Positions 57,048 to 64,000 of a stretch of 64,000 nucleotides of DNA are shown here, piece by piece (position 1 is the stretch's first letter; each line of letters begins with the position of its first letter). A model generated the notes under the pieces. The model worked only from the letters and a program-made list of their open reading frames with translations. It did no database searches and had not been told where the DNA came from. Source of the stretch: Paracrocinitomix sp039939375 (GTDB lineage Bacteria; Bacteroidota; Bacteroidia; Flavobacteriales_D; Crocinitomicaceae); contig JBDVJO010000006.1 of NCBI GenBank assembly GCA_039939375.1, positions 62,001 to 126,000 on the forward strand. Direction: 5' to 3'. A program made the position numbers and the translations under genes.

Positions 57048-57096
57048 CAAATGTATGTAAAAAATATAGTACTATGCAATACATAGTACTATATTT
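57048..57096 (-). promoter_or_regulatory. PadR operator embedded in the padR-pspC promoter
   Basis: On the minus strand TTG (57079-57077), 21 nt, then TACATTTG (57055-57048) fit the Bacteroidota promoter consensus. A perfect inverted repeat with 15-nt arms (57062-57076 and 57082-57096; core TAGTACTATG) and a 5-nt centre occupies the region around the -33 element and the spacer. A repressor bound there would exclude RNA polymerase. The leader from the predicted start site to ATG 56978 is about 63 nt. Confidence 0.8.
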
Positions 57097-57248
57097 AATT
57101 TTTATTCATCCATTAACATTGGAGCTTATCTCTTTGTGAGTAAGGGTTTTGATGGGTGTGAAAAATTGGATTAAAAAAGTAGAAAAAATTTCATTTGCCT
57201 CCATTTAGTTGAAGAATGGTATGTATTGAAAAATGGAATCGTCTAATT

Positions 57249-58910
57249 CTAAAGTACTTTTTTAAGATGTTCAGCCACTCTAAATGAGTTGGCATAAATA
57301 GTAAAGGTGTGCGGAACAGAACCTCCGGTTGGCATAAATGAACCATCTGTTACATAAAGATTCTCCACTTCGTGTGCTTTGCAGTTTTTGTCAAGCACCG
57401 AAGTTTTGGGGTCGTTCCCAAAGCGGCATCCTCCTGCTATTAGGTTGGACGGTGGATTTCCGTTAATGGATTTTGTAATGCGTTTCGCACCCATTTCTTC
57501 CATAACTTCCATTGCTCTATCCGCTAAGTAATTTCCTACTTCTAAATCTTTCTGCACGAAACCTGTTCTTACTTTCGCTACAGGATCACCCCACTTATCT
57601 TTCACTTCATCATCCAAAGCAACGAAGCAGTTGTCGTTAGGGCTCCAATCACAGAATATTTCGAATCGAACTCTTCTTTGGTTCGTGAAGTAATTTTTTA
57701 AAACATCTTTTAGCTTAGATCCGTAGATTAACGTTCCATCAAAATACTTGTTTCTAATGGCCTTGGGCATAGGATTAGAATGCTCTAATAAAAAGTCAAT
57801 TGTTCCGCCCTTCATTTTGCCTAATTCAGGATCTTCTATTTCATAGAAGTCTTTCAAGCATTGGTTTACGAAAGTGTTTTTATTCTTTATAATATCTAAC
57901 TGTTCTTGACTGAGATCTTCATAATCAAAATAACCTGATCCACCGCCACCACCAGCAAACACCATATTTTTCCCAACTTGACCGTTGTTATTTGCTAAAC
58001 CTTCTGGAAACTCAGTATTCTTACTCATGAGCAATAATCTTGAAGTCTCTATTGCTTGGCAAGCAACGACAAATGTTTTGGCTTCAATTTCTTGTTCTAC
58101 GCCAGTTTCATTATAGTATTTTGCTTTTATAATTTTTCCGTTTCCATCTGTTTCTAAATGAAAAACCTTAGCGTTAGGAATAATCTCGCAATTACCGGTA
58201 GCCATTGCATCTGGAATCAAGGCTGCTCTTGAGCTTCCTTTGGCATCTGAAGAACATCCAAAGCTTCCGCAATAATTTGAATGATAACAAGCTTTTCTTT
58301 TCTCTCTAGGTTCAGAAATGATTCCTCTTGGGGCGGGAATAACGTTGTATCCTAATTTTTCTCCAGCATTCACGAACCAATCAGCCACTCCGTTGGTAAT
58401 TAGAGGAGGGAACAGAAAGTCTGGAGTTGATCGTGGTTCCATGTGTTTATGCGGCACTACTTTTCCTGAAATTCCAATTTTCTCTTCTACTTTAGTGTAA
58501 AAAGGTTCGAGTTCATTGTATTCTATTGGCCAATCCACCACATTTGCTCCTGCAATTGGACCGTATTCTGAAAGTAATCTGAAATCTTTTGGCTTGAGGC
58601 GGTGAAAATATGCGCTCATGAAGTTAGAAGATCCACCAACACAGCTTCCATTTTGAAAATCAGAATGTGAGTCAACTGAAGACCTTGCTCTAAATCCGGT
58701 TGAGGTAGGTTTTTCAGTGACCTGAGGTTCGTCAATCGCTCTAGGTCTGTAAGCATCTCTTCGGGTTACGGTTAATTCATCTTTCGTAAAGTCTTCAGTT
58801 TTTAACCATGGACCTTTTTCAAGAACAACAACAGATAATCCAGCTTTAGATAGTTCATAAATTATCGGTCCTGCTCCAGCACCACTCCCTATAACACATA
58901 CATCTTTCAT
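57249..58910 (-). CDS. GMC-family FAD-dependent dehydrogenase
   Basis: A 553-residue oxidoreductase. The FAD-binding motif CVIGSGAGAGPIIYELSKAGLSVVVLEKG is at residues 5-33. SCVGGSSNFMSAYFHRLKP lies near residue 90. The C-terminal GMC signature is YVTDGSFMPTGGSVPHTFTIYANSFRVAEH, with the catalytic His. It oxidises alcohols or sugars; together with the small subunit encoded immediately upstream (one-base overlap, TAATG) it resembles gluconate/sorbitol-type two-subunit dehydrogenases. The large subunit has no signal peptide, so it probably travels with its Tat-exported partner. Confidence 0.92.
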   Translation of the reverse strand: MKDVCVIGSGAGAGPIIYELSKAGLSVVVLEKGPWLKTEDFTKDELTVTRRDAYRPRAIDEPQVTEKPTSTGFRARSSVDSHSDFQNGSCVGGSSNFMSAYFHRLKPKDFRLLSEYGPIAGANVVDWPIEYNELEPFYTKVEEKIGISGKVVPHKHMEPRSTPDFLFPPLITNGVADWFVNAGEKLGYNVIPAPRGIISEPREKRKACYHSNYCGSFGCSSDAKGSSRAALIPDAMATGNCEIIPNAKVFHLETDGNGKIIKAKYYNETGVEQEIEAKTFVVACQAIETSRLLLMSKNTEFPEGLANNNGQVGKNMVFAGGGGGSGYFDYEDLSQEQLDIIKNKNTFVNQCLKDFYEIEDPELGKMKGGTIDFLLEHSNPMPKAIRNKYFDGTLIYGSKLKDVLKNYFTNQRRVRFEIFCDWSPNDNCFVALDDEVKDKWGDPVAKVRTGFVQKDLEVGNYLADRAMEVMEEMGAKRITKSINGNPPSNLIAGGCRFGNDPKTSVLDKNCKAHEVENLYVTDGSFMPTGGSVPHTFTIYANSFRVAEHLKKVL

Positions 58911-59545
58911 TATTCAGCAAATGGTTTGTGATTTGATATGAATGCTTCAAACCTTGTTTCTTCAGTTGGCCGTGGAATTCCTGCTTTGTGATCTAACCAT
59001 TTCCATCCTGCTTCATTCTTGTTTCCTCCATAAATTGGATCGAGTAGGGCAGACTCCATCACTAAAGTCACCATAATAGACATCCAGTTTTTACCCCAGT
59101 TCAATTCTACGAATTGCGCAACTAAAGCCTCTTTTTGTTCTTGATCTAGTTCTACGAATTTCTTGAAATAGATTTCTTCTGCCGTTTCGTTTGCCCAATT
59201 TAATCCTTCTATTAAATACTCCCTGTCTTCATGTTTGTTGTAATTGTTCCCAAATACCCACATGGTATAACCAAAGGTGTTTAAATCATCTATTGAAGGA
59301 CCGTTTCCGTCATCCGGCCAGATAATGTTCTGAATGGATTTTAAAATGGTGGATTGTTCTGCAGTTAAATATTCATTGGCAGCTTCAAGTTCTGCAGAGC
59401 ATGAAGTAAACCAGGCAATTTGGCTGGCTGCTCCGGCAATTAACGCTGCTCTTAGAAAAGACCGCCTGTTGGTTTCCCAATGCTCAATGTTGGCAAAGGT
59501 ATCCGGAATCGTTATTTCTTTTTTAGAAGACTGCTTAGTTGGCAT
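58910..59545 (-). CDS. Gluconate 2-dehydrogenase subunit 3-family protein, Tat-exported
   Basis: A 211-residue small subunit. A twin-arginine signal (NRRSFLRAALIAGAA, about residues 25-39) is followed by FTSC at about 45-48, which could be a lipobox. The mature part contains YLTAEQSTILKSIQNIIWPDDGNGPSI, the helix typical of the subunit-3 family (PF13618). The folded complex would be exported together by the Tat pathway and anchored by this subunit. It is coupled to the GMC gene by a one-base overlap. The substrate is unknown. Confidence 0.9.
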   Translation of the reverse strand: MPTKQSSKKEITIPDTFANIEHWETNRRSFLRAALIAGAASQIAWFTSCSAELEAANEYLTAEQSTILKSIQNIIWPDDGNGPSIDDLNTFGYTMWVFGNNYNKHEDREYLIEGLNWANETAEEIYFKKFVELDQEQKEALVAQFVELNWGKNWMSIMVTLVMESALLDPIYGGNKNEAGWKWLDHKAGIPRPTEETRFEAFISNHKPFAE

Positions 59546-59601
59546 ACTACAAAAATAACAATTTGAAGGTGATTTGGTTTGGAGGAAGAATTTATTAGAG
59601 C

Positions 59602-59631
59602 AAAAAAAATCCCTCTAGCAAAGCTAAAGGG
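59602..59631 (-). terminator. Rho-independent terminator of the acidic lipoprotein gene
   Basis: A 9-bp stem (CCCTCTAGC at 59611-59619 with GCTAAAGGG at 59623-59631, one wobble) has a 3-nt loop. On the minus strand it is followed by eight T residues. It sits 49 nt past the stop of the lipoprotein gene. Confidence 0.85.
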
Positions 59632-59679
59632 ACTTAATATCTTTATTAGCAAGCTGAGCTCGCTAAATTAGATTTGTTT

Positions 59680-59982
59680 CTAGTGTCCACCGTCACAAGA
59701 ACCATTGTCACAAGAAGCCTCAGCTCCGTCACAAGACTCTTCAACAGCAGCATCAGTAGAATCTCCACCGTCACACTCAGTAGCGTCACATTGTGCTTCA
59801 TCACAAGATGCTTCTTCAGCACCATCACAAGATGCTTCTTCTCCACCGTCTGCGTGCTCTTCAGTTGATTCTCCTTCAGTAGTTCCTTCTTCTTCACCAC
59901 CTCCACAAGAGAATGCTAACATTGAAGTTGCTGCTACTAGAACAAATCCCATTTTTCTTAAGTTTAGGAATGTCTTTTTCAT
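59680..59982 (-). CDS. Acidic lipoprotein with repeated Cys-Asp motifs
   Basis: A 100-residue protein with a lipoprotein signal (residues 1-25) and lipobox LAFSC, so Cys26 would be lipidated. The mature 75 residues contain no Lys or Arg and are rich in Glu, Asp, Ala, Gly and Ser. Seven further Cys residues are each followed by Asp (SCDG, SCDE, QCDA, ECDG, SCDG, SCDN, SCDG). Such a polyanionic, thiol-rich chain suggests metal binding or a disulfide-linked surface brush; this is inference. No family is recognised. It is monocistronic with its own -7 box and terminator. Confidence 0.8.
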   Translation of the reverse strand: MKKTFLNLRKMGFVLVAATSMLAFSCGGGEEEGTTEGESTEEHADGGEEASCDGAEEASCDEAQCDATECDGGDSTDAAVEESCDGAEASCDNGSCDGGH

Positions 59983-60040
59983 AACTTTAATTTTTTTTAA
60001 TTAACAATTGATTTAACGCTTGAATTTCTTCAGTTACCCG

Positions 60041-60048
60041 CAAACTTA
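60041..60048 (-). promoter_or_regulatory. -7 box (TAAGTTTG) of the acidic lipoprotein gene
   Basis: The minus-strand sequence TAAGTTTG fits TAnnTTTG and would give a leader of about 50 nt before the ATG at 59982. No TTG is seen at the -33 distance. Confidence 0.45.
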
Positions 60049-60185
60049 GTAATATTTTTTTTAAATAGTAGCATGAATGCCTAATTAAATAGTTTAAGCT
60101 GAGTGGACTGAGAATTAAAACGTGTCGATTTTTATATCAAATCTATCATAGACAACACATGAAATCATAAAATGTTCTTCAATCT

Positions 60186-60794
60186 TTACTTTATTTTTAG
60201 ATTGAACATTTTGGTTTCACCTATATAGCCTATTAATTCATCCTCTTTTTGCACAGGGCCAACACCTTCAGGAGTTCCCGTAAAAATTAAATCCCCAGTT
60301 TTAAGAGTGATGTATTTAGAAACATGGCTAATAATTTGGTCAAAACTAAAAATTACATCTTCTGAATTTCCGGCTTGTACCACCTTATTGTTGACGGTTA
60401 AAGAAAAGTCAATATTATTTTGATCTAATTTTTCTTTGTCAATAAAATGGGTGGATAAGACCGCTGAATTATCAAAGGCTTTCGCTTTTTCCCAGGGTTG
60501 CCCTTTTTCTTTACACTGCTTTTGGATGTCTCTTGCTGTGAAATCAATTCCTAACCCCACTTTTTCGTAATAATTTGAAGCGTGTTCAAGAGCAATATGT
60601 TTTCCGTGCTTACAGATTTTGATGACCAACTCAATTTCATGATGCAAGTCATTGGTAAAATCTGGATAATAAAAGTTGTTTTCTTTCAACAAAGCCGTGT
60701 CTGGTTTCATAAAGAACAGGGGCTCAGTTGGCAGTTCTGCATTCATTTCTTTTGCGTGTTTCGCATAGTTGCGACCAATACAGATGATTTTCAT
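60186..60794 (-). CDS. Fumarylacetoacetate hydrolase-family protein
   Basis: A 202-residue FAH-fold enzyme. Visible blocks are MKIICIGRNYAKHAKEMN, EPLFFMKPDTALL, HHEIELVIKI (metal-binding His/Glu pair), GLGIDFTARDIQ, the lid PWEKAKAFDNSA, and the C-terminal LKTGDLIFTGTPEGVGPV. The short single-domain form resembles FAHD1-type acylpyruvases and oxaloacetate decarboxylases. The substrate is probably a small 2-oxo acid, but exact specificity cannot be read. It begins one base after the exonuclease stop, so the two are co-transcribed. Confidence 0.88.
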   Translation of the reverse strand: MKIICIGRNYAKHAKEMNAELPTEPLFFMKPDTALLKENNFYYPDFTNDLHHEIELVIKICKHGKHIALEHASNYYEKVGLGIDFTARDIQKQCKEKGQPWEKAKAFDNSAVLSTHFIDKEKLDQNNIDFSLTVNNKVVQAGNSEDVIFSFDQIISHVSKYITLKTGDLIFTGTPEGVGPVQKEDELIGYIGETKMFNLKIK

Positions 60795-60795
60795 T

Positions 60796-61653
60796 CTAGC
60801 TGAATTTATTTTTAAGTTGATCTAGCTTAGAAGCAAGATTTTTAGATTCATTTTCTTTAGATTGCTGTCTCTGTTCTCTTTTTTCTTTCAAGAATTTATC
60901 AGTTTCTGCTTTGATAATTTTTTTCGTGTATAGCGGAAAATCATTGTCCAGCATCCAACGGTGATAGCCAGGTTCTTGTTCAAAAACGGCTTTCAAAGTT
61001 TTACCAGCGTGCTTTCCGAAATTATAAATGATTTCATTTTTCTCATTTACTGCTAGTCTCCCAACAAAGTCAATCTTTTTATGTTTGCCGTTTTGACTAA
61101 ATTCCATTAAAAAGTCAACGTCATTTTCTACTTCTTCATAACGCTCAATTTGGGCCTTCAATATATCGTAAGTAGCTTTTGTGTCAGCTTCAGCTGAGTG
61201 CGCATTTTCTAAATCTTGGTTGCAATAAAACTTCAAGGCTGCACTTAATGTTCTTTGCTCCATTTTATGAAAGATGGTTTGAACATCAATGAACCTTCTA
61301 TTCTCCATTGAAAAATCGATATTATGAGAAAGAAATTGTTCAATTAAGAATGGAATATCAAAGCGATTAGAATTGTATCCAGCAAGATCAGACTCGCCAA
61401 TGAAATCTTTGATTTCTTCTGCTAATTGAGCAAAAGTAGGGCAGTCTTTAACATCTTCGTTTGTGATTCCAGTAATCTCAGTTGATTCTGCTGGAATGTC
61501 CATTTCTGGATTAATTTTTTTGGTGTAAGATGATTCAGATTGGTCAGGACTAACTTTTAAGATGGAGATCTCAATAATCTTGTCTTTAGAAATGTTTAGT
61601 CCTGTTGTTTCAAGGTCAAAAAAGCAAATGGATTTAGTCAGATTCAGATTCAT
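60796..61653 (-). CDS. DEDDh 3'-5' exonuclease with ExoX-like C-terminus
   Basis: A 285-residue exonuclease of the DnaQ/epsilon superfamily. The ExoI motif is FFDLETTGL (residues 11-19), with ExoII in LAGYNSNRFDIPFL. The ExoIII motif HSAEADTKATYDIL carries the His-x4-Asp of DEDDh enzymes. The C-terminal module (YNFGKHAGKTLKAVFEQEPGYHRWML) matches ExoX-like C-terminal domains that help bind DNA. It ends in a Lys/Glu-rich helix. It probably removes nucleotides during repair or replication proofreading. It sits in a likely operon between the OmpA-family gene (17-nt gap) and the FAH gene. Confidence 0.9.
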   Translation of the reverse strand: MNLNLTKSICFFDLETTGLNISKDKIIEISILKVSPDQSESSYTKKINPEMDIPAESTEITGITNEDVKDCPTFAQLAEEIKDFIGESDLAGYNSNRFDIPFLIEQFLSHNIDFSMENRRFIDVQTIFHKMEQRTLSAALKFYCNQDLENAHSAEADTKATYDILKAQIERYEEVENDVDFLMEFSQNGKHKKIDFVGRLAVNEKNEIIYNFGKHAGKTLKAVFEQEPGYHRWMLDNDFPLYTKKIIKAETDKFLKEKREQRQQSKENESKNLASKLDQLKNKFS

Positions 61654-61670
61654 TGTAAGGATTTAGTTCC

Positions 61671-64000
61671 TTACAAAGATAGATATAAGTCAGCCATTTC
61701 AGGTATCTCAACCTTAATTTCAACTCTTCTGTTTAATTGTCTTCCTTCTGGACTGTCTGAACCGTCTTGATTATCATTACTCACCGCTGGTTTTAATTCA
61801 CCAAACCACACGTTTTCAATTCGGTTGGGAGCAATTCCTTTATCGATTAACCATTTGTGTGCAGAGAGCGCTCTTCTTTTAGACAAAGTCTCATTATAAG
61901 CTTCAGTACCAAACCAATCTGTATGACCGTCTAATCTGATGGTAACCGTAGGATTTTCTTTCATAAAAGCTGTCACTGCATCAAGCACTGTCATACTTTT
62001 TGCTCTTAAGAAATACTTGTCAAAATCAAACAAGATGTTCGCAAATTCTTGTCCGCTTCCGTTTCCGCCAGAAGTTGTAGAGTCTCTAGGCAAGTCTCTT
62101 AATTCAATGATGTCTATATACTCAGTGTATGCTAAATCGGTATTGTTTGGATCTATACGTGTGATGTAAGCAGAATAAGTAATCTCTGTATCTGAAACAT
62201 CTAAATTATACGATACTTTGTTTGCTGATGTGTTTAACATATCAACCGCAGCTTGGTCAGTAGGAACATTTGTCAATTTAAATCCTCCATTCGGCTCTGA
62301 TACTGTAGCGTTAGCAATCACTCTTTCTGAATTTCCAATGTAAACTTTGACATCAGACTTTACGGTCTTATCAGCATCTTTGAAAGAATAAACTTTACCT
62401 TCTAAAGCCACCTCAGATCCGCTAGTAACATTATCTCCCAATTGGCTCACTTTTGCATCATCTTCGTTAAAAAGGATAATGTAATCTTCATTTGGATCTA
62501 CTTTTTCAAACGTGAAGTTCCCGTTGTCATCAGTTTCTGTGATTCTTAATACTTGGTGGAATGGGTTCATCAATAATACTTCAATGTGTTGTGCATTTAA
62601 AGTACTGTTGTGACTTGCTACACCAGTGATTCCGTAGACGTTTTCAGGAGAAGTTTCATTTTTTCCAATTTCAAGATCAGACCCGAATTCTTTCTTGATT
62701 TCTTTTTCGATATCGAACATAGCATTTTTGAAATGCGCTCTTTGAGCGTAAACTGCTCCGTTATCTTCTCTTAAATAATCAACTGCGATTTCCTGAAACA
62801 AGTTGAAATATTCACATTGCTTAGGAATAGTAAACTCTTCTTGGTGAGGTCTAATTTCATTATACTTACTTTGATTCACGACTAACTCAAGGAAATAAGT
62901 TTCGTCTGGAGCAAGTACCATTGTGTATTTTCCTGTTTTTGGATCAATCTGATAGGTTCCTGCTTCTTCACCTGTTGTTTTGTTGGTCACCTTAATTACA
63001 CCATTAACTGGTAAGTGATTCTCTGCGAAAATTGCGTAACCTCTAATTTCTGTTGTAGGAATGTTTTGACATTCAAAACTTGCGGTATACAAATCAAGAT
63101 ATCCAAATGACCCTGGACGCATTGAAGCGTAATAAGCTAATGTTCCTTGTTCGTTTTCAACGTAATAAATGTCATCTCCAGAAGAGTTAATCGGTGAACC
63201 AATGTTTACCGGTTCAGACCATTCTCCGTTTTCATCTCTTACACTTTTAAAGATGTCAAATCCACCCATTGAGTTGTGCCCTTCAGAAGCAAAGTATAAG
63301 GTCTTTCCATCCATAGATAAGAAAGGGGCATCTTCTTTAAATGGTGTGTTGATTTTTGGTCCCATATTAACGGGTTTTTCCCATCCACCAAGTTCGTTTT
63401 TCTTTGTGTAATACAAATCTCTTTCTCCTAAACCACCTGCAGCACCAACAGATACGATAAACATTTCTTGCTCGTCTCTTGTGATAAAAACTGAAGGGTT
63501 TGCCGTACCAATATTAACGTTTTGGTTCATTTTTCTTGGAATCGACCATTTTCCCTCCTCATCTAATTCAGATTTCCAAATTGAATTCTGCTTATAGATA
63601 AAAAGTGTTTTGCCATCTGCCGATAAACTAATAGGAGCTTCGTGTTGTTTACCTTCGTTAATCTCTTTTGATAAATAACCAGAAGATTTGTCAATTACTT
63701 CAGCTTGATTCCAGCTACCATTTGTTCTTTTGGTCGTATAGAAGATATCTTCAAAATATAAGCCATCAACATTTTTCTTTGTTCCTGGCGGTCTTCTTGA
63801 ACAGAATAAAATTAAGTTTTCATCATTTGTTACTACAGGAGCGTAATCAGGAGAATCTGAATTCACACGTGGTCCCATGTTATTGATTTCAACGTACCTT
63901 TTATCTTGTTGACTTCTTAAATCAACTCCGTTATTACAAATTTCTATTTCTCTAACTACTTCTTTTCTACGCTCAATTCCTTTTTTGTTGTTTTTAACAT
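61671..64000 (-). CDS. PorE-like OmpA-family protein, N-terminus off window
   Basis: The frame stays open to the right edge (about 776 codons seen), so the N-terminus is missing. The visible order is a short Lys-rich segment, then a PD40/WD40-like beta-propeller with repeated LFCSRRP-, LSADGKTLFIY-, ITRDEQEMFIVS- and LSMDGKTLYFAS-type strands. A carboxypeptidase regulatory-like domain and an OmpA_C peptidoglycan-binding domain follow (ILFDFDKYFLRAKS ... LDGHTDWFGTEAYNETLSKRRALS ... NRRVEIKVE). This order is that of PorE and its relatives, which anchor the T9SS to the cell wall; TPRs and a lipobox would be expected upstream. Another OmpA-propeller protein is possible. Confidence 0.88.
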   Translation of the reverse strand, partial: VKNNKKGIERRKEVVREIEICNNGVDLRSQQDKRYVEINNMGPRVNSDSPDYAPVVTNDENLILFCSRRPPGTKKNVDGLYFEDIFYTTKRTNGSWNQAEVIDKSSGYLSKEINEGKQHEAPISLSADGKTLFIYKQNSIWKSELDEEGKWSIPRKMNQNVNIGTANPSVFITRDEQEMFIVSVGAAGGLGERDLYYTKKNELGGWEKPVNMGPKINTPFKEDAPFLSMDGKTLYFASEGHNSMGGFDIFKSVRDENGEWSEPVNIGSPINSSGDDIYYVENEQGTLAYYASMRPGSFGYLDLYTASFECQNIPTTEIRGYAIFAENHLPVNGVIKVTNKTTGEEAGTYQIDPKTGKYTMVLAPDETYFLELVVNQSKYNEIRPHQEEFTIPKQCEYFNLFQEIAVDYLREDNGAVYAQRAHFKNAMFDIEKEIKKEFGSDLEIGKNETSPENVYGITGVASHNSTLNAQHIEVLLMNPFHQVLRITETDDNGNFTFEKVDPNEDYIILFNEDDAKVSQLGDNVTSGSEVALEGKVYSFKDADKTVKSDVKVYIGNSERVIANATVSEPNGGFKLTNVPTDQAAVDMLNTSANKVSYNLDVSDTEITYSAYITRIDPNNTDLAYTEYIDIIELRDLPRDSTTSGGNGSGQEFANILFDFDKYFLRAKSMTVLDAVTAFMKENPTVTIRLDGHTDWFGTEAYNETLSKRRALSAHKWLIDKGIAPNRIENVWFGELKPAVSNDNQDGSDSPEGRQLNRRVEIKVEIPEMADLYLSL

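Noticed and set aside
59690..59860. Short repeated DNA units suggesting a CRISPR array
   Set aside because: Unit length and spacing are irregular and follow codon repeats of the lipoprotein; no cas genes are nearby.
59646..60004. Open frames on both strands overlapping the acidic lipoprotein gene
   Set aside because: They arise from the repeated TCACAAGA-like DNA of the Cys-Asp motifs; only the lipoprotein frame has a signal peptide and sensible composition.
1..64000. tRNA, rRNA, insertion sequences, integrases or restriction systems
   Set aside because: None of the characteristic motifs or coding families were seen on either strand by eye; a dedicated scan would be needed to exclude degenerate cases.

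Overview
The window is an AT-rich chromosomal stretch from a member of the Bacteroidota, most likely order Flavobacteriales (the family is a guess; Crocinitomicaceae-like). Three things support this. Several large secreted proteins end in type IX secretion system (T9SS) sorting domains of both type A and type B. Promoters fit the Bacteroidota consensus (TTG, about 20 nt, TAnnTTTG). Start codons lack Shine-Dalgarno sequences, and several sit only a few bases after the -7 box. No rRNA, tRNA, CRISPR array, insertion sequence or prophage was seen.

Layout. 1-5.3 kb: two secreted multidomain proteins on the minus strand, one cut by the left edge and one a nine-PKD array with a type B sorting domain. 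5.5-13.2 kb: a plus-strand run with a small Spy-like protein, an MFS carrier, RlmB, a GT39-like membrane glycosyltransferase, an M28 peptidase and a tandem pair of YcgL/RlaP-type nucleotidyltransferases. 13.3-22.9 kb: minus strand with a giant M43 metalloprotease, a conserved unknown, CCA-adding enzyme plus threonylcarbamoyl-AMP synthase (both tRNA maturation), and two paralogous type A secreted proteins. 22.9-29.4 kb: an MMPL exporter, an M14 carboxypeptidase and two tandem paralogous envelope proteins. 29.6-35.8 kb: a complete RND tripartite efflux operon (adaptor, pump, TolC). 35.8-38.6 kb: FkbM methyltransferase, an unknown, YwbE, a cupin and a NYN-LOTUS protein.

38.7-49.4 kb, all minus strand: a glycine-rich T9SS type B protein, a small unknown, a tightly overlapping operon (TPR protein, ComA-like phosphosulfolactate synthase, DUF368/PopT lipid-carrier flippase), TypA/BipA, a four-helix-bundle protein in a low-complexity island, and a DEAD-box helicase. 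49.8-53.3 kb, plus strand: an M23-LysM hydrolase, then an unknown protein paired with a trypsin-like protease that carries a zinc ribbon. 53.4-57.1 kb, minus: a GNAT enzyme and a PadR-PspC-glycosyltransferase operon under a palindromic operator. 57.2-64 kb, minus: a Tat-exported two-subunit GMC dehydrogenase, an acidic cysteine-rich lipoprotein, a FAH-family enzyme, a DEDDh exonuclease and a PorE-like OmpA protein cut by the right edge.

Most genes are housekeeping or envelope functions. The best candidates for new biology are the tandem nucleotidyltransferases, the TPR-ComA-PopT operon, the paired YbjN-like/zinc-ribbon protease genes, the Cys-Asp-repeat lipoprotein, and the PadR operator embedded in its promoter. 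All functional statements come from reading the sequence; no database search was run.
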